Of a stretch of DNA of 64,000 nt, positions 43,175 to 51,891 are shown one piece after another. The position numbers and the translations under genes were made by a program. This DNA is from Deltaproteobacteria bacterium (GTDB lineage Bacteria; Desulfobacterota; Syntrophorhabdia; Syntrophorhabdales; Syntrophorhabdaceae), in assembly GCA_029777945.1 (NCBI GenBank), contig JAKORG010000019.1:24337-88336 (forward strand), read 5' to 3'. The notes beneath the pieces are model-generated. The model was not told where the DNA came from. It saw nothing but the letters and a program-made list of their open reading frames with translations, and ran no database searches. Position 1 is the stretch's first letter. Each line of letters begins with the position of its first letter.

Positions 43175-44434
43175 TTATTTGCTTTTTTGTTTATAAATTA
43201 AATCAAAATTTGCCTTGGATCCACCTTTTATCAATATATCCTCTGTAAGATAATCCTTTTTTTCTTTGTGGCATGCATCACATGACCGTGTCCTGTCTGT
43301 CCTTTTTTTGATGGTATGAACTGCTGAATCCCAGTAGTTTGGGAGCCTATCAAAATGTTCCATTTTGATATTAAAAGCTTTAAAGGTATCTCTTATTGTA
43401 GGAACAACCCTTAAGGTTGTAAATGTCTTTTTATCCCTCGGATTTATACCGAGATAAAAACCGGGCTTTGATTCTGCCCCTTTTCCTATATGACAATTGT
43501 AACAATTCCTGTAGTGACTTCCAGCATGACAGGCATAGCATGTGAGTTTCTCTTTATGGATTTTGTGCGGCCTTTGAGACCTTTCCGTGTCTTCTACACC
43601 TGCCTTATGGCAATTACTACATTTTGGTCTGTCCTTTACATCTTTCATGGATTTATATAAGATGCCATTTCCGTGAAGTTCTTCCTTTTTATGACAGTCA
43701 GTACACACCATACCCTTTTGATAATGGATGTCAGCACTGCCTCCGTATTCACCTGTATATTCCGGATAAACCCTTCCTCCATGACACAGGGCACATGTTC
43801 TACCCTCATCTTTTTTTATAAACTTATGTCCTTTAATAAGACCTAATTTTATACCGCCCACTGGATAAGACCTGACATGACAATCTCCACACGATGCATG
43901 GCAGCTTCTACAGGAAGTCTCAAATATATTTTTATCGAACTTGATTAATTCATTGTGAGAGAACCTACCCATAACACCGTGTCTTTGTCCTGCAGTTGTA
44001 AAATGAAGGGATGTTTTAAACCTTTTTACAATATCTTCATGACATGTTTCACATGTTTTTAAATCCTTTGAAGGTCTTGACACGAGATTTTTGTGGGCAT
44101 CTTCTTTTCTTGATGCCTTGTTATTACCTTTATGGCATGATGAGCAGCCTTCTGAAAAGTGAGGGTCATTTTTTAGGATGCTTTTATCCACCACAAACCC
44201 TCTATACATCTTTTCCGCTGGAACCAGCGGAGGTGCACCTGCTCATCCTTCACCTTCTGAAAAATCTATTTTTGCCGGCTTATACAGTGCCTTTATAATA
44301 TTTTCATCTCCATGGCACATTACGCAGGTCTCTTCTCCTTTAGATTGAGGACATATGGAAAAAAGAAGAAATAAAAAAAGGCAAAGGGGATTAATAAAAA
44401 ATTTTATTGTTTTTATATGAATTTTCATGACCAT
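43175..44434 (-). CDS. Multihaem cytochrome c (11 CxxCH) with in-frame UGA, candidate selenoprotein
   Basis: One reading frame of 419 residues if UGA at 44243-44245 is read through. It has a signal peptide (residues 1-32, FLFLLFSICPQSKG), haem motif CVMCH just after it, then UGA at residue 64, and ten more CxxCH motifs (CSSCH, CETCH, CRSCH, CGDCH, CALCH, CTDCH, CSNCH, CYACH, CYNCH, CDACH). A perfect GC-rich hairpin starts 13 bases after UGA. Translation starting at the internal ATG 44209 would give no signal peptide, so no haem attachment. A nonsense mutation is the alternative. Periplasmic electron carrier, in an operon with the rhodanese. Confidence 0.75.
44215..44230 (-). promoter_or_regulatory. 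SECIS-like hairpin downstream of in-frame UGA
   Basis: CCGCTG-GTTC-CAGCGG on the minus strand. The apical loop begins 18 bases after UGA with G then U, meeting the published bacterial SECIS rules (16-37 base spacing, G among the first two loop bases, stem of at least 4 bp). Its GC content is far above the surrounding sequence. Confidence 0.55.
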
Positions 44435-44451
44435 TTAATTTAGATTAAAAA

Positions 44452-44537
44452 TGCCTGGGACGAGAATCGAACTCGAACGGTGCCGAAACACCGAGGGATT
44501 TTAAGTCCCTTGCGTCTACCTATTCCGCCACCCAGGC
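44452..44537 (-). tRNA. tRNA-Leu (anticodon TAA)
   Basis: 86 bases with a long variable arm. Acceptor GCCTGGG pairs with CCCAGGC, the anticodon stem-loop is GGGA-CTTAAAA-TCCC (anticodon TAA), the variable stem is CGGTG/CACCG, and the T loop is TTCGATT. Discriminator A; CCA not encoded. Confidence 0.95.
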
Positions 44538-44596
44538 ACTGTAATTTATTTATAATAATAAAAATCATTCTTGTCAATAATGAAAGCATTATTTTC

Positions 44597-44625
44597 TTGA
44601 CAAAGAACACTACTTTGCCTACAAT
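44597..44625 (+). promoter_or_regulatory. Strong sigma-70 promoter for the leader RNA and aminotransferases
   Basis: TTGACA (44597-44602), exactly 17 bases, TACAAT (44620-44625). It predicts a transcript start near 44632 and a 5' leader of about 178 bases. Confidence 0.75.
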
Positions 44626-44679
44626 TTTAAATTATGATAGATAAAGTAATATTTTATGGTTTCTTTTATTTTTACTTTA

Positions 44680-44791
44680 GTGGCCTGCACCCGGGCTTGA
44701 GTTTGTCTTGAGAAAGACAAAAGCCATGGGTGCAAATCCCCATGGCTTTTTCAGTTTAAAAGCCATGGAGGGATGACTTCCATGGCTTTTT
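44680..44791 (+). promoter_or_regulatory. Structured leader RNA with alternating terminators (riboswitch/attenuator candidate)
   Basis: Five arms can pair in exclusive ways. A (44686-44698, TGCACCC..GGCTT) pairs with B (44721-44734, AAGCC..GGGTGCA), enclosing a small hairpin TTTGTCTT/AAGACAAA. B pairs with C (44739-44748) as terminator 1. D (44758-44768) pairs with E (44780-44790) as terminator 2. B and D share AAAGCCATGG and C and E share CCATGGCTTT, so forming A:B frees C to pair with D, which releases E. No known riboswitch class was recognised. It precedes two aminotransferase genes. Confidence 0.6.
44721..44751 (+). terminator. Leader terminator 1
   Basis: AAGCCATGGG / CCCATGGCTT, 10-bp stem with 8-base loop, followed by T5. 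Confidence 0.7.
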
Positions 44792-44792
44792 T
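44758..44792 (+). terminator. Leader terminator 2
   Basis: AAAAGCCATGG / CCATGGCTTTT, 11-bp stem with an 11-base loop, ending in T6. It sits 17 bases before the first aminotransferase start, just ahead of its SD. Confidence 0.7.
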
Positions 44793-44809
44793 ACTATGAA
44801 GGAGGAAAG

Positions 44810-45997
44810 ATGTTAGTATCAGAAGTAATTAAAAAACAGATGGAAGAGACGGGCTGGATAAGGAGGATGTTCGAAGAGGGCATTCGCTTGAGAAAAATTT
44901 ACGGTGATGAAAACGTCTATGACTTCTCCCTTGGAAACCCCTTTATTGAGCCACCTGAACAGTTGATAAAGGCATTGATTGAAACATTGAATAATCCAGT
45001 CCCAGGCATGCACAGATACATGCCCAATAACGGTTATGAAGAGGTAAGAGAAGATATTGCAGAATACCTAAAAGTCCGCTATGATTTGCCTTTTACAAAA
45101 GACCATGTGTATATGAGCGCAGGTAGTGCAGGCGGTTTAAACATATTACTGAAAAGCATGCTAAATGCAGGCGATGAAGTAATTGTTCCAAAACCTTATT
45201 TTATGGAATTCAAATATTATATAGAAAGTCATGGTGGTGTTATAAAAACAGTAAGCACAGACGATGAATTTCAACTTGATTTAGATAAAATAGCATCTGC
45301 CATAACAGAAAAGACAAAGGCAATACTGATTAACACACCTAATAATCCAACAGGTGTAGTTTACAAAGAAGAAAAACTCAAAGAACTGGCAAGGTTATTA
45401 AATGAAAAAAGAAATAAAGGTAAAAGCATATATCTCATATGCGATGATGCCTATAGAAAAATTGTTTTTGATAATATTAATCTACCCAACATATTTAAGA
45501 TGTATGACCTTGTTATCTCCGTTACATCCCATTCAAAGGATCTCGCCTTACCTGGAGAGAGAATAGGCTACATTGCCATATCACCTAAAATTAAAGAGGT
45601 AAAATCCCTTGTAACTGCCCTTATGTTTTCAAGCAGGGCACTGGGTTTTGTAAATGCCCCAGCGTTATTCCAGAGGGTGATAGGCAAATTTCAGGAAAAT
45701 TCAATAGATGTAATGGATTATCAGAAAAAAAGGGATTATATATACAGAATAATCACAGAGGCAGGCTTTGAATGTGTAAAACCGCAAGGTGCATTCTATC
45801 TTTTCCCAAAATCACCTATAAAGGATGAGTTGAAATTTGTAAAAATTATGCAGGAAGAGGAGAGGATACTTGTAGTGCCAGGTCGGGGATTTGGCAAATC
45901 TGGTTTTTTCAGGATTGCATACTGCGTTCCTTTTGAAAAACTTTTAAAGGCCACAGATGGCTTCAAAAATATTGGAAAACGATATATAAAGGGGTAA
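44810..45997 (+). CDS. PLP-dependent class I/II aminotransferase, copy 1
   Basis: 395 residues, fold type I. Visible sites are INTPNNPTGVVY, CDDAYRKIVFD with the cofactor-binding Asp and Tyr, the Schiff-base lysine in SHSKDLALPGERIGY, and the carboxylate-binding arginine in FFRIAYCVP. SD AAGGAGG is ideally placed. Substrate unknown; the family (COG0436) includes aspartate and aromatic aminotransferases. The downstream gene is a clear paralogue, and a structured leader controls both. Confidence 0.9.
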   Translation: MLVSEVIKKQMEETGWIRRMFEEGIRLRKIYGDENVYDFSLGNPFIEPPEQLIKALIETLNNPVPGMHRYMPNNGYEEVREDIAEYLKVRYDLPFTKDHVYMSAGSAGGLNILLKSMLNAGDEVIVPKPYFMEFKYYIESHGGVIKTVSTDDEFQLDLDKIASAITEKTKAILINTPNNPTGVVYKEEKLKELARLLNEKRNKGKSIYLICDDAYRKIVFDNINLPNIFKMYDLVISVTSHSKDLALPGERIGYIAISPKIKEVKSLVTALMFSSRALGFVNAPALFQRVIGKFQENSIDVMDYQKKRDYIYRIITEAGFECVKPQGAFYLFPKSPIKDELKFVKIMQEEERILVVPGRGFGKSGFFRIAYCVPFEKLLKATDGFKNIGKRYIKG

Positions 45998-46001
45998 CAA
46001 T

Positions 46002-47174
46002 ATGATATCAAAGAGCATTTCCCAATCAATGAAAGGTTCTTCATGGATCAGGGCCATGTTTGAAGAAGGAGAAAGGCTTAAAAAACAATACAGTGTGGAG
46101 AACATATTTGACTTTACCCTCGGAAACCCCATAACAGAGCCGCCTCCAGAATTGAAAAGGGAGTTGAGGCGTATTGCCTTATCTGATATAAAGGGTATGC
46201 ACCGCTATATGTCAAATAGCGGCTATGAAGATGTAAGGGAACAGATTGCATTATTTCATCGAGAGAAAACAGGTCTTCCCTTTGCAAAGGAGCACATTAT
46301 AATGACAGTGGGTTCTGCAGGGGGGTTAAATGTGATTTTAAAGACCTTATTGGATCCAGGGGATGAGGTGATAGTCTTGAGCCCCTATTTCGTGGAGTTT
46401 AAATTTTATATAGAAAATCATAACGGTATTATGAGGCTTGTGGAGACTGGAGAAGATTTTCATTTGGATATAAATAAGATAGAAAGTGCAATAAACGAAA
46501 AGACAAAGGCAATCATCATAAATTCACCGAATAACCCAACAGGTGTTGTGTATACTGAAGAAGAATTAAAAGGACTTGCCTCATTACTTATGCAATACAA
46601 ACAGCAAGGAAAACACATATTTATACTTTCAGATGAGGCCTACAGGAAGATTATATACGATAATATAAAATTTCCCGATTTATTTAATATTTACGAAGAT
46701 ACGATCTCCATCATATCCCATTCAAAAGACCTTGCCCTGCCTGGAGAGAGGATAGGCTACATTGCCATATCACCAAGGATTAAAGAAGCCCAGGATATTA
46801 TTGATGCCTCTATATTTGCCAATAGAATACTCGGTTTTATCAATGCCCCTGCCCTGATGCAGAGAATCGTTGCCCAATTTCAAAAAAACAGCGTAGATAT
46901 AGCAGATTATCAGAAAAAAAGGGATGCCATTTACGATATACTTAGAAGTTCAGGCTATAATGTGATAAAACCGGATGGTGCCTTTTACATATTTCCCGAA
47001 TCTCCCATAGAAGACGACACAAAATTTATAAGACACCTTCAGAAGTTTCATATCCTTGCAGTTCCAGGGATAGGTTTCGGTAGAAGAGGCTATTTTAGGA
47101 TTGCCTATTGCGTTGAGATGGATACAATTGAAAGATCGGCAAAATATTTTAAAGAGGCAATAGAAAATCTATAA
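46002..47174 (+). CDS. PLP-dependent class I/II aminotransferase, copy 2
   Basis: 390 residues, colinear with copy 1 along the whole length (both have SHSKDLALPGERIGYIAISP and INxPNNPTGVVY). All PLP-binding residues, including lysine in SHSKDL and the C-terminal FRIAYCV arginine, are kept. It starts 4 bases after copy 1. The two diverge mainly in substrate-facing segments, so they may prefer different amino acids or form a heterodimer. Confidence 0.9.
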   Translation: MISKSISQSMKGSSWIRAMFEEGERLKKQYSVENIFDFTLGNPITEPPPELKRELRRIALSDIKGMHRYMSNSGYEDVREQIALFHREKTGLPFAKEHIIMTVGSAGGLNVILKTLLDPGDEVIVLSPYFVEFKFYIENHNGIMRLVETGEDFHLDINKIESAINEKTKAIIINSPNNPTGVVYTEEELKGLASLLMQYKQQGKHIFILSDEAYRKIIYDNIKFPDLFNIYEDTISIISHSKDLALPGERIGYIAISPRIKEAQDIIDASIFANRILGFINAPALMQRIVAQFQKNSVDIADYQKKRDAIYDILRSSGYNVIKPDGAFYIFPESPIEDDTKFIRHLQKFHILAVPGIGFGRRGYFRIAYCVEMDTIERSAKYFKEAIENL

Positions 47175-47202
47175 TGTATTTTAATGAGGTTTTAAGGTTA
47201 TT

Positions 47203-48432
47203 TTATAATACAGTGCCTTTTGGGATTACTACAATACCTCCATCTGAGACATAAAAGCGCTCTGCGTCTTTTTTTAAATCATAGCCGATCTTCATTCCGT
47301 CCGGTATTCTTACCCCTTTATCTATAATAACCCTCTTTACCTTTGCCTTCATCCCTATGACTACATTATTGAAGAGTATTGATTCTGTCACCTCGGCATA
47401 GCTGTTTATTCTTACGCCCGGTGAAAGGATTGACCTCTCTACCCTCCCCCCACTTATGATTACACCGCTACAGATAATCGAATCGAGTGCCTTCCCTGCC
47501 CTGCCTTTTTCTTCATCGGCAAACACTGTTTTTGCCGGTGGATACTGGCCTTCATATGTCCTGATAGGCCATCTTTTATCATAGAGGTTAAATATAGGAC
47601 TTACAGATGCTAAATCCATATTCGCGTTCCAGTATGCATCTATAGTCCCCACATCCCTCCAGTAATTTGCATCCTTGCCATGGCCACCTGTTCCAAATTT
47701 ATAGACAAACACCCTGTAATCTTTATACATAAGGGGCATGATGTCTTTACCAAAGTCGTGGGTGGAATCCATTTCTGCGTCTTTTTTCAAAATATCAATA
47801 AGGACATCCCTGTTAAATACATACACGCCCATAGAAACAAATGCCTTATCCGGTTTATGGGGAATGGGTTTTGGACACTGTGGTTTTTCTTCAAAACCAC
47901 AGACCCTTGAAGAGTTGTCCACTTCTATCACGCCAAAACGATGTGCCTCTTTAATGTCTACCTCAATTGCAGAGATGGTGAGGTCTGCCTTTTTTTGTTT
48001 ATGATACCTGATAAAACCACTATAATCCATCTTGTATATATGGTCGCCAGAGAGGATTAACACATAATCACCTTCAACCTGCTCAAGATGGTAAAGGTTT
48101 TGATAAACAGCATCTGCAGTGCCCTTATACCAGTCATCGCCTATTCTCATCTGGGGTGAAAGGTGGGTAATAAACTCACCGAGTTCTGGATTTAATATGC
48201 TCCAGGCATCCCTTGTATGACTTATTAAGGAATAGGACTTATACTGGGGAAGGACAAAGATCTTTCTTACCCCGGAATTTATGCAGTTACTCAATGTAAA
48301 ATCTATTATTCTATATTTACCGCCAAAAGGCACCGCAGGCTTTGCCCTGTCTTTTGTCAATGGGTGAAGGCGTAAACCTGCGCCTCCTGCAAGGATGAAG
48401 GCCACTGCATCGTATAGTATCTTTGGCCTCAT
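47203..48432 (-). CDS. glgC: Glucose-1-phosphate adenylyltransferase
   Basis: 409 residues. N-terminal nucleotidyltransferase motif FILAGGAGLRLHPLTKDRAKPAVPFGGKYRIIDF, catalytic ILSGDHIYKMDY, glucose site GFEEKPQCP, and a C-terminal left-handed beta-helix. It makes ADP-glucose for glycogen. No other glycogen gene is near. It converges with the aminotransferase operon and diverges from the histidine kinase gene. Confidence 0.95.
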   Translation of the reverse strand: MRPKILYDAVAFILAGGAGLRLHPLTKDRAKPAVPFGGKYRIIDFTLSNCINSGVRKIFVLPQYKSYSLISHTRDAWSILNPELGEFITHLSPQMRIGDDWYKGTADAVYQNLYHLEQVEGDYVLILSGDHIYKMDYSGFIRYHKQKKADLTISAIEVDIKEAHRFGVIEVDNSSRVCGFEEKPQCPKPIPHKPDKAFVSMGVYVFNRDVLIDILKKDAEMDSTHDFGKDIMPLMYKDYRVFVYKFGTGGHGKDANYWRDVGTIDAYWNANMDLASVSPIFNLYDKRWPIRTYEGQYPPAKTVFADEEKGRAGKALDSIICSGVIISGGRVERSILSPGVRINSYAEVTESILFNNVVIGMKAKVKRVIIDKGVRIPDGMKIGYDLKKDAERFYVSDGGIVVIPKGTVL

Positions 48433-48518
48433 TATTAAAATTAAAACATATTAAATCTAATAATCAATACAAAATTTTCTTGAACCAATAAAAGAGTTAT
48501 TGTAATTTCGTGTTAACA

Positions 48519-50483
48519 ATGGATATATACAGCATCCCACCCCTATTTAGCGCGATTGTCTTTTTTCTCCTTTTTCTCATGGGTATATTCAAGGCAAAGG
48601 CATCTGCCCTGAACCTCTTATTCTCTTTAATATGCCTTGTAGGTTGTCTTTTAAACATAGATAAGACGATACTCACAGTAATAAAAGACGGAGAAACTGC
48701 GCTAAAAATAAGCAGGATAGACCATATATTTCTTGTTTTTATAATACCCTTATATCTTCATTTTACAATACTGGCAACGGGATATAAGAAGTGGCATGTT
48801 GTTGTAAAGATCTTTTATATTATTGCATTTTTTCTTATACCTTTAACGCAGAGCAGATTATATCTTACCCATGCAAAGCATTTTTTCTTTGGATATTTTG
48901 CCCAATCAGGTCCCCTTTTTCTTATATTCGGTTTTTTCAGCACATTAAGCGTTGCCATATCTATTTGTCTTTTCATAAAAAATCTCAGGGAAAACCGTGT
49001 TGCCGAAAGAAGGACCCGCATTAAATATATTTTGCTTAGTTTTGGTCTTGCAGCATTTGTGAATCATTTTGATGTGATAATCATGAACGGATACGAATTG
49101 TATCCCCTGGGAAATTTCGTCTTTATCCCCATGAGCCTTTTCGGATATGCAGTATACAAACACGACATAATGGAATGGCGTATTTTTCTTAATAAGGGCC
49201 TTGTTTTCTTTATCCTTTTTTTTATATCCACAGGATTTTTTATAGGTACATCGTCTATACTGGAAAGGCTGTTCTTTTATCCCCTTAAGTCAAGCACACC
49301 CTATGTTATTGCCATGGCCATTACATTTCTTGTCATCCACTTTTCTAAAGAAAAAATCCAGCAGTTTTTGATGAATGTTTTGCAGGAAAGGCTTTTAAAG
49401 ATAAGGGAATCTATTAAAGATTTAAGCTTTGAAATAATGCAACTCCATAACATTCAGGATATAAAAAACACGATTATAAAAAGATTAACAGAGGCATTCT
49501 CCCTTGAAAGATGTGAAATAAGGATGGTGCCGAACCTGTATGGATTTGAATCAGTAAATGTCATTACCGAAAAAGACCCCTTATGGCAAGAAGGGTTCAG
49601 ACTCTTAATACCAATTAATTCAAAGACCCATCCTGGGTATATACTTCTTGGTCAAAGGGGTGATATGGGGCTTTATACTAAGGAAGATATAGAGATTCTT
49701 TCCATGCTTGCAAACCATGTGGGGCTTGCCCTTGATAATGCAGAGGCATACAAAAAGATACACGATTTCTCCGCTTCCCTTGAAAGGCTTGTGGAAGAAA
49801 GGACAAAGGCCCTCATCCAGAGTGAAAGCCTTGCAGCAGTTGGTAGGCTTGCCGCAGGGGTAGCCCATGAATTGAATAATCCCATTGCCTCAGTCATGAG
49901 CACCCTCGAATACTATATAGACCATACAAAAGAAGATGATGAAATACACGGAGACCTCATTTTCTCCCTCAATGAATTAAAAAGGGCAAGGGATATAGTA
50001 AGAAGCCTGCTCGATGCCTCACGACAGAAGGAAGAGGTAAAGGTCCTTATGGATATCCATAATCCCATAGAAGATGCGCTTAAGATACTCTACAACCAGT
50101 ATAAAAATAAAAAGATTAGGATAGAAAAGGTGTTTAATGCAGAACCAGGTTTTATAATGGGTATACCGTCGCGGCTCTGCCAGGTTTTTATAAATCTCAT
50201 AAAAAATGCCATAGATGCAATAGGAGACAAAGAAGGATTAATCGTTATAGAAACATCAAACATCAACCATGAATTTATAAAGTGCTCGATTAAGGATAAC
50301 GGGGAGGGGATTGAAAGCCATATTATAAAGGATATATTCAAACCCTTTTTTACTACAAAACCACAAGGCAAGGGCATAGGATTAGGTTTATTCATTGTAT
50401 ATGAAATCGTAACAGAACATAATGGGACAATAGAGGTTGAAAGCGAAAAAGGAAAAGGCTCTACCTTCACCCTTAAATTTTGA
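48519..50483 (+). CDS. Membrane sensor histidine kinase with 7TM input and GAF domain
   Basis: 654 residues from the ATG at 48519 (a TTG lies 9 bases upstream). About eight N-terminal helices (up to about residue 275) resemble the 7TM histidine-kinase input region. Then come a GAF domain (about 290-415), a coiled coil SASLERLVEERTKALIQSE, HisKA with the phospho-His in AAGVAHELNNPIASVM, and HATPase with NLIKNAIDAIGD, DNGEGIESH and GLGLFIVYEIV. No response regulator is adjacent, so the partner is elsewhere. Confidence 0.9.
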   Translation: MDIYSIPPLFSAIVFFLLFLMGIFKAKASALNLLFSLICLVGCLLNIDKTILTVIKDGETALKISRIDHIFLVFIIPLYLHFTILATGYKKWHVVVKIFYIIAFFLIPLTQSRLYLTHAKHFFFGYFAQSGPLFLIFGFFSTLSVAISICLFIKNLRENRVAERRTRIKYILLSFGLAAFVNHFDVIIMNGYELYPLGNFVFIPMSLFGYAVYKHDIMEWRIFLNKGLVFFILFFISTGFFIGTSSILERLFFYPLKSSTPYVIAMAITFLVIHFSKEKIQQFLMNVLQERLLKIRESIKDLSFEIMQLHNIQDIKNTIIKRLTEAFSLERCEIRMVPNLYGFESVNVITEKDPLWQEGFRLLIPINSKTHPGYILLGQRGDMGLYTKEDIEILSMLANHVGLALDNAEAYKKIHDFSASLERLVEERTKALIQSESLAAVGRLAAGVAHELNNPIASVMSTLEYYIDHTKEDDEIHGDLIFSLNELKRARDIVRSLLDASRQKEEVKVLMDIHNPIEDALKILYNQYKNKKIRIEKVFNAEPGFIMGIPSRLCQVFINLIKNAIDAIGDKEGLIVIETSNINHEFIKCSIKDNGEGIESHIIKDIFKPFFTTKPQGKGIGLGLFIVYEIVTEHNGTIEVESEKGKGSTFTLKF

Positions 50484-50553
50484 GCCACATATCAATAAAT
50501 TAAAGGCTGAGAGAAGTTTTATCTTCCCACCTTCCTATATTATGCGCCTTCAT

Positions 50554-51234
50554 TTAATCCGATTGTTCTCTATCCACTATGATTACGTATTCGCCTTTTA
50601 TGTCTTGTGCCTTAAAATATTCAATCACTTCTGTTATATATCCCCTTTTTATCCCTTCGTAAATCTTTGTCATCTCCTTAAAAACTACAACGAACCTTTC
50701 TCCGAATCCGTCTTTTATGCATTCAAGGGTATCCAAAACCCTTCTTGGTGATTCGAAAAATACAATGGGGTAAGGTAGCATCGAGAGCCCCTTGAATATC
50801 TTTATCTTTTTACCCCTTTTTTGGGGTAGAAAACCATAAAACAAAAACTTATCTACAAAAAGACCTGATATGGATAATGCACTTACTAATGCAGAAGGCC
50901 CTGGTACTGTTTTTACTTCAATTCCTGACTCGTAGCATGTCTTAACTAATATTGTCCCTGGATCTGATATGCATGGTGTACCAGCGTTTGTGATAAGGGC
51001 ACAACTCTCGCCCCTTTTTAAATATTCTACAATTTCTTTTGCCTTTTTCTTTTCTGTGTAACTGTTTATCCCGATTATACGCTTTTTTATATTAAAATGG
51101 TTTAAAAGCTTTAAAGAATAAGTTTTATTTTCAGCTACAATAAAATCGACCTCATTTAAAACATCGGTAGCCCTTAGGGTTATATCCTTTAAGTTTCCAA
51201 TGGGTGTTGCAACAACATAAAGTATACCTCTCAT
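50554..51234 (-). CDS. rsmI: 16S rRNA 2'-O-methyltransferase (C1402)
   Basis: 226 residues of the tetrapyrrole-methylase-like fold. Landmarks are LYVVATPIGNLKDITLRA at the N-terminus, the SAM-site ALITNAGTPCISDPG, VPGPSALVSALSISG and YGFLPQKRGK, and FFESPRRVLDTL. It methylates C1402 in the ribosomal P site. Slightly shorter than E. coli RsmI, lacking the C-terminal extension. Confidence 0.94.
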   Translation of the reverse strand: MRGILYVVATPIGNLKDITLRATDVLNEVDFIVAENKTYSLKLLNHFNIKKRIIGINSYTEKKKAKEIVEYLKRGESCALITNAGTPCISDPGTILVKTCYESGIEVKTVPGPSALVSALSISGLFVDKFLFYGFLPQKRGKKIKIFKGLSMLPYPIVFFESPRRVLDTLECIKDGFGERFVVVFKEMTKIYEGIKRGYITEVIEYFKAQDIKGEYVIIVDREQSD

Positions 51235-51264
51235 CGCATCTTATACTATAATAATGTAAAATAC

Positions 51265-51293
51265 TTGACAAGGACTAAAAAGTTTAAGACAAT
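51265..51293 (+). promoter_or_regulatory. Promoter of the lytic transglycosylase gene
   Basis: TTGACA (51265-51270), 17 bases, GACAAT (51288-51293). The ATG at 51301 is seven bases further, so the mRNA may be leaderless. Confidence 0.45.
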
Positions 51294-51300
51294 AAAATCC

Positions 51301-51891
51301 ATGTATTTGAAGATACTCACAATATCTTTTGCCCTTTTTTTACCCTTAAATGTCATAGGCGGTATATACGGTTATATTGATTCCCGGGGTGTGTATCACT
51401 TTACAAACATACCCCCTGCTGGTAAAAAGTATCATGTAATCGTCCCTGATGATAATAAATCTGTTGTTTATAAAACTGTAAATATAAACAATAAAGACTA
51501 CGACAAGCTAATATACGAATATTCTAAGGCATTCGATATAGACCCTTCCCTTGTAAAGGCAATAGTAATGGCAGAATCGAATTTTAATCCCCTTGCAATT
51601 TCACCAAAGGGTGCACAGGGTCTTATGCAGCTTATGCCTGATACGGCAAGGCTCGTGAATGTGGAAAACCCCTTTGATCCCCACGAAAACATTAAAGGTG
51701 GTATAAAATATCTAAAGATGCTGGAAGAGATTTTTAAGGGTGACCTCGAACTGATGCTTGCTGCCTATAATGCAGGTCCCGCAAGGGTAATGGAAAATAA
51801 AATGAATATCCCCCCTATTGAAGAAACAAGGACATACATAAAAAGGGTGAAATATTACTACAACAAACTAAAAAAACAAAATGAAAGTTAA
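51301..51891 (+). CDS. Exported lytic transglycosylase (SLT domain)
   Basis: 196 residues from ATG 51301. A TTG at 51265 is in frame but coincides with a -35 box. The signal peptide (ILTISFALFLPLNVIGG) is followed by a short DUF4124-like strand (YGYIDSRGVYHFTNIPP) and a lysozyme-like SLT domain (about 80-190) with the catalytic glutamate in VMAESNFNPLAISPKGAQGL, then MQLMPDTA and LAAYNAGPARV. It cleaves peptidoglycan in the periplasm. Confidence 0.9.
   Translation: MYLKILTISFALFLPLNVIGGIYGYIDSRGVYHFTNIPPAGKKYHVIVPDDNKSVVYKTVNINNKDYDKLIYEYSKAFDIDPSLVKAIVMAESNFNPLAISPKGAQGLMQLMPDTARLVNVENPFDPHENIKGGIKYLKMLEEIFKGDLELMLAAYNAGPARVMENKMNIPPIEETRTYIKRVKYYYNKLKKQNES

Noticed and set aside
43175..44209. 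Cytochrome starting at the internal ATG 44209
   Set aside because: It would lack a signal peptide, so haem could not be attached in the periplasm, and the frame is continuous upstream through the UGA.
44680..44791. Leader RNA as a T-box, SAM, TPP, glycine or c-di-GMP riboswitch
   Set aside because: None of their conserved sequence blocks is present.
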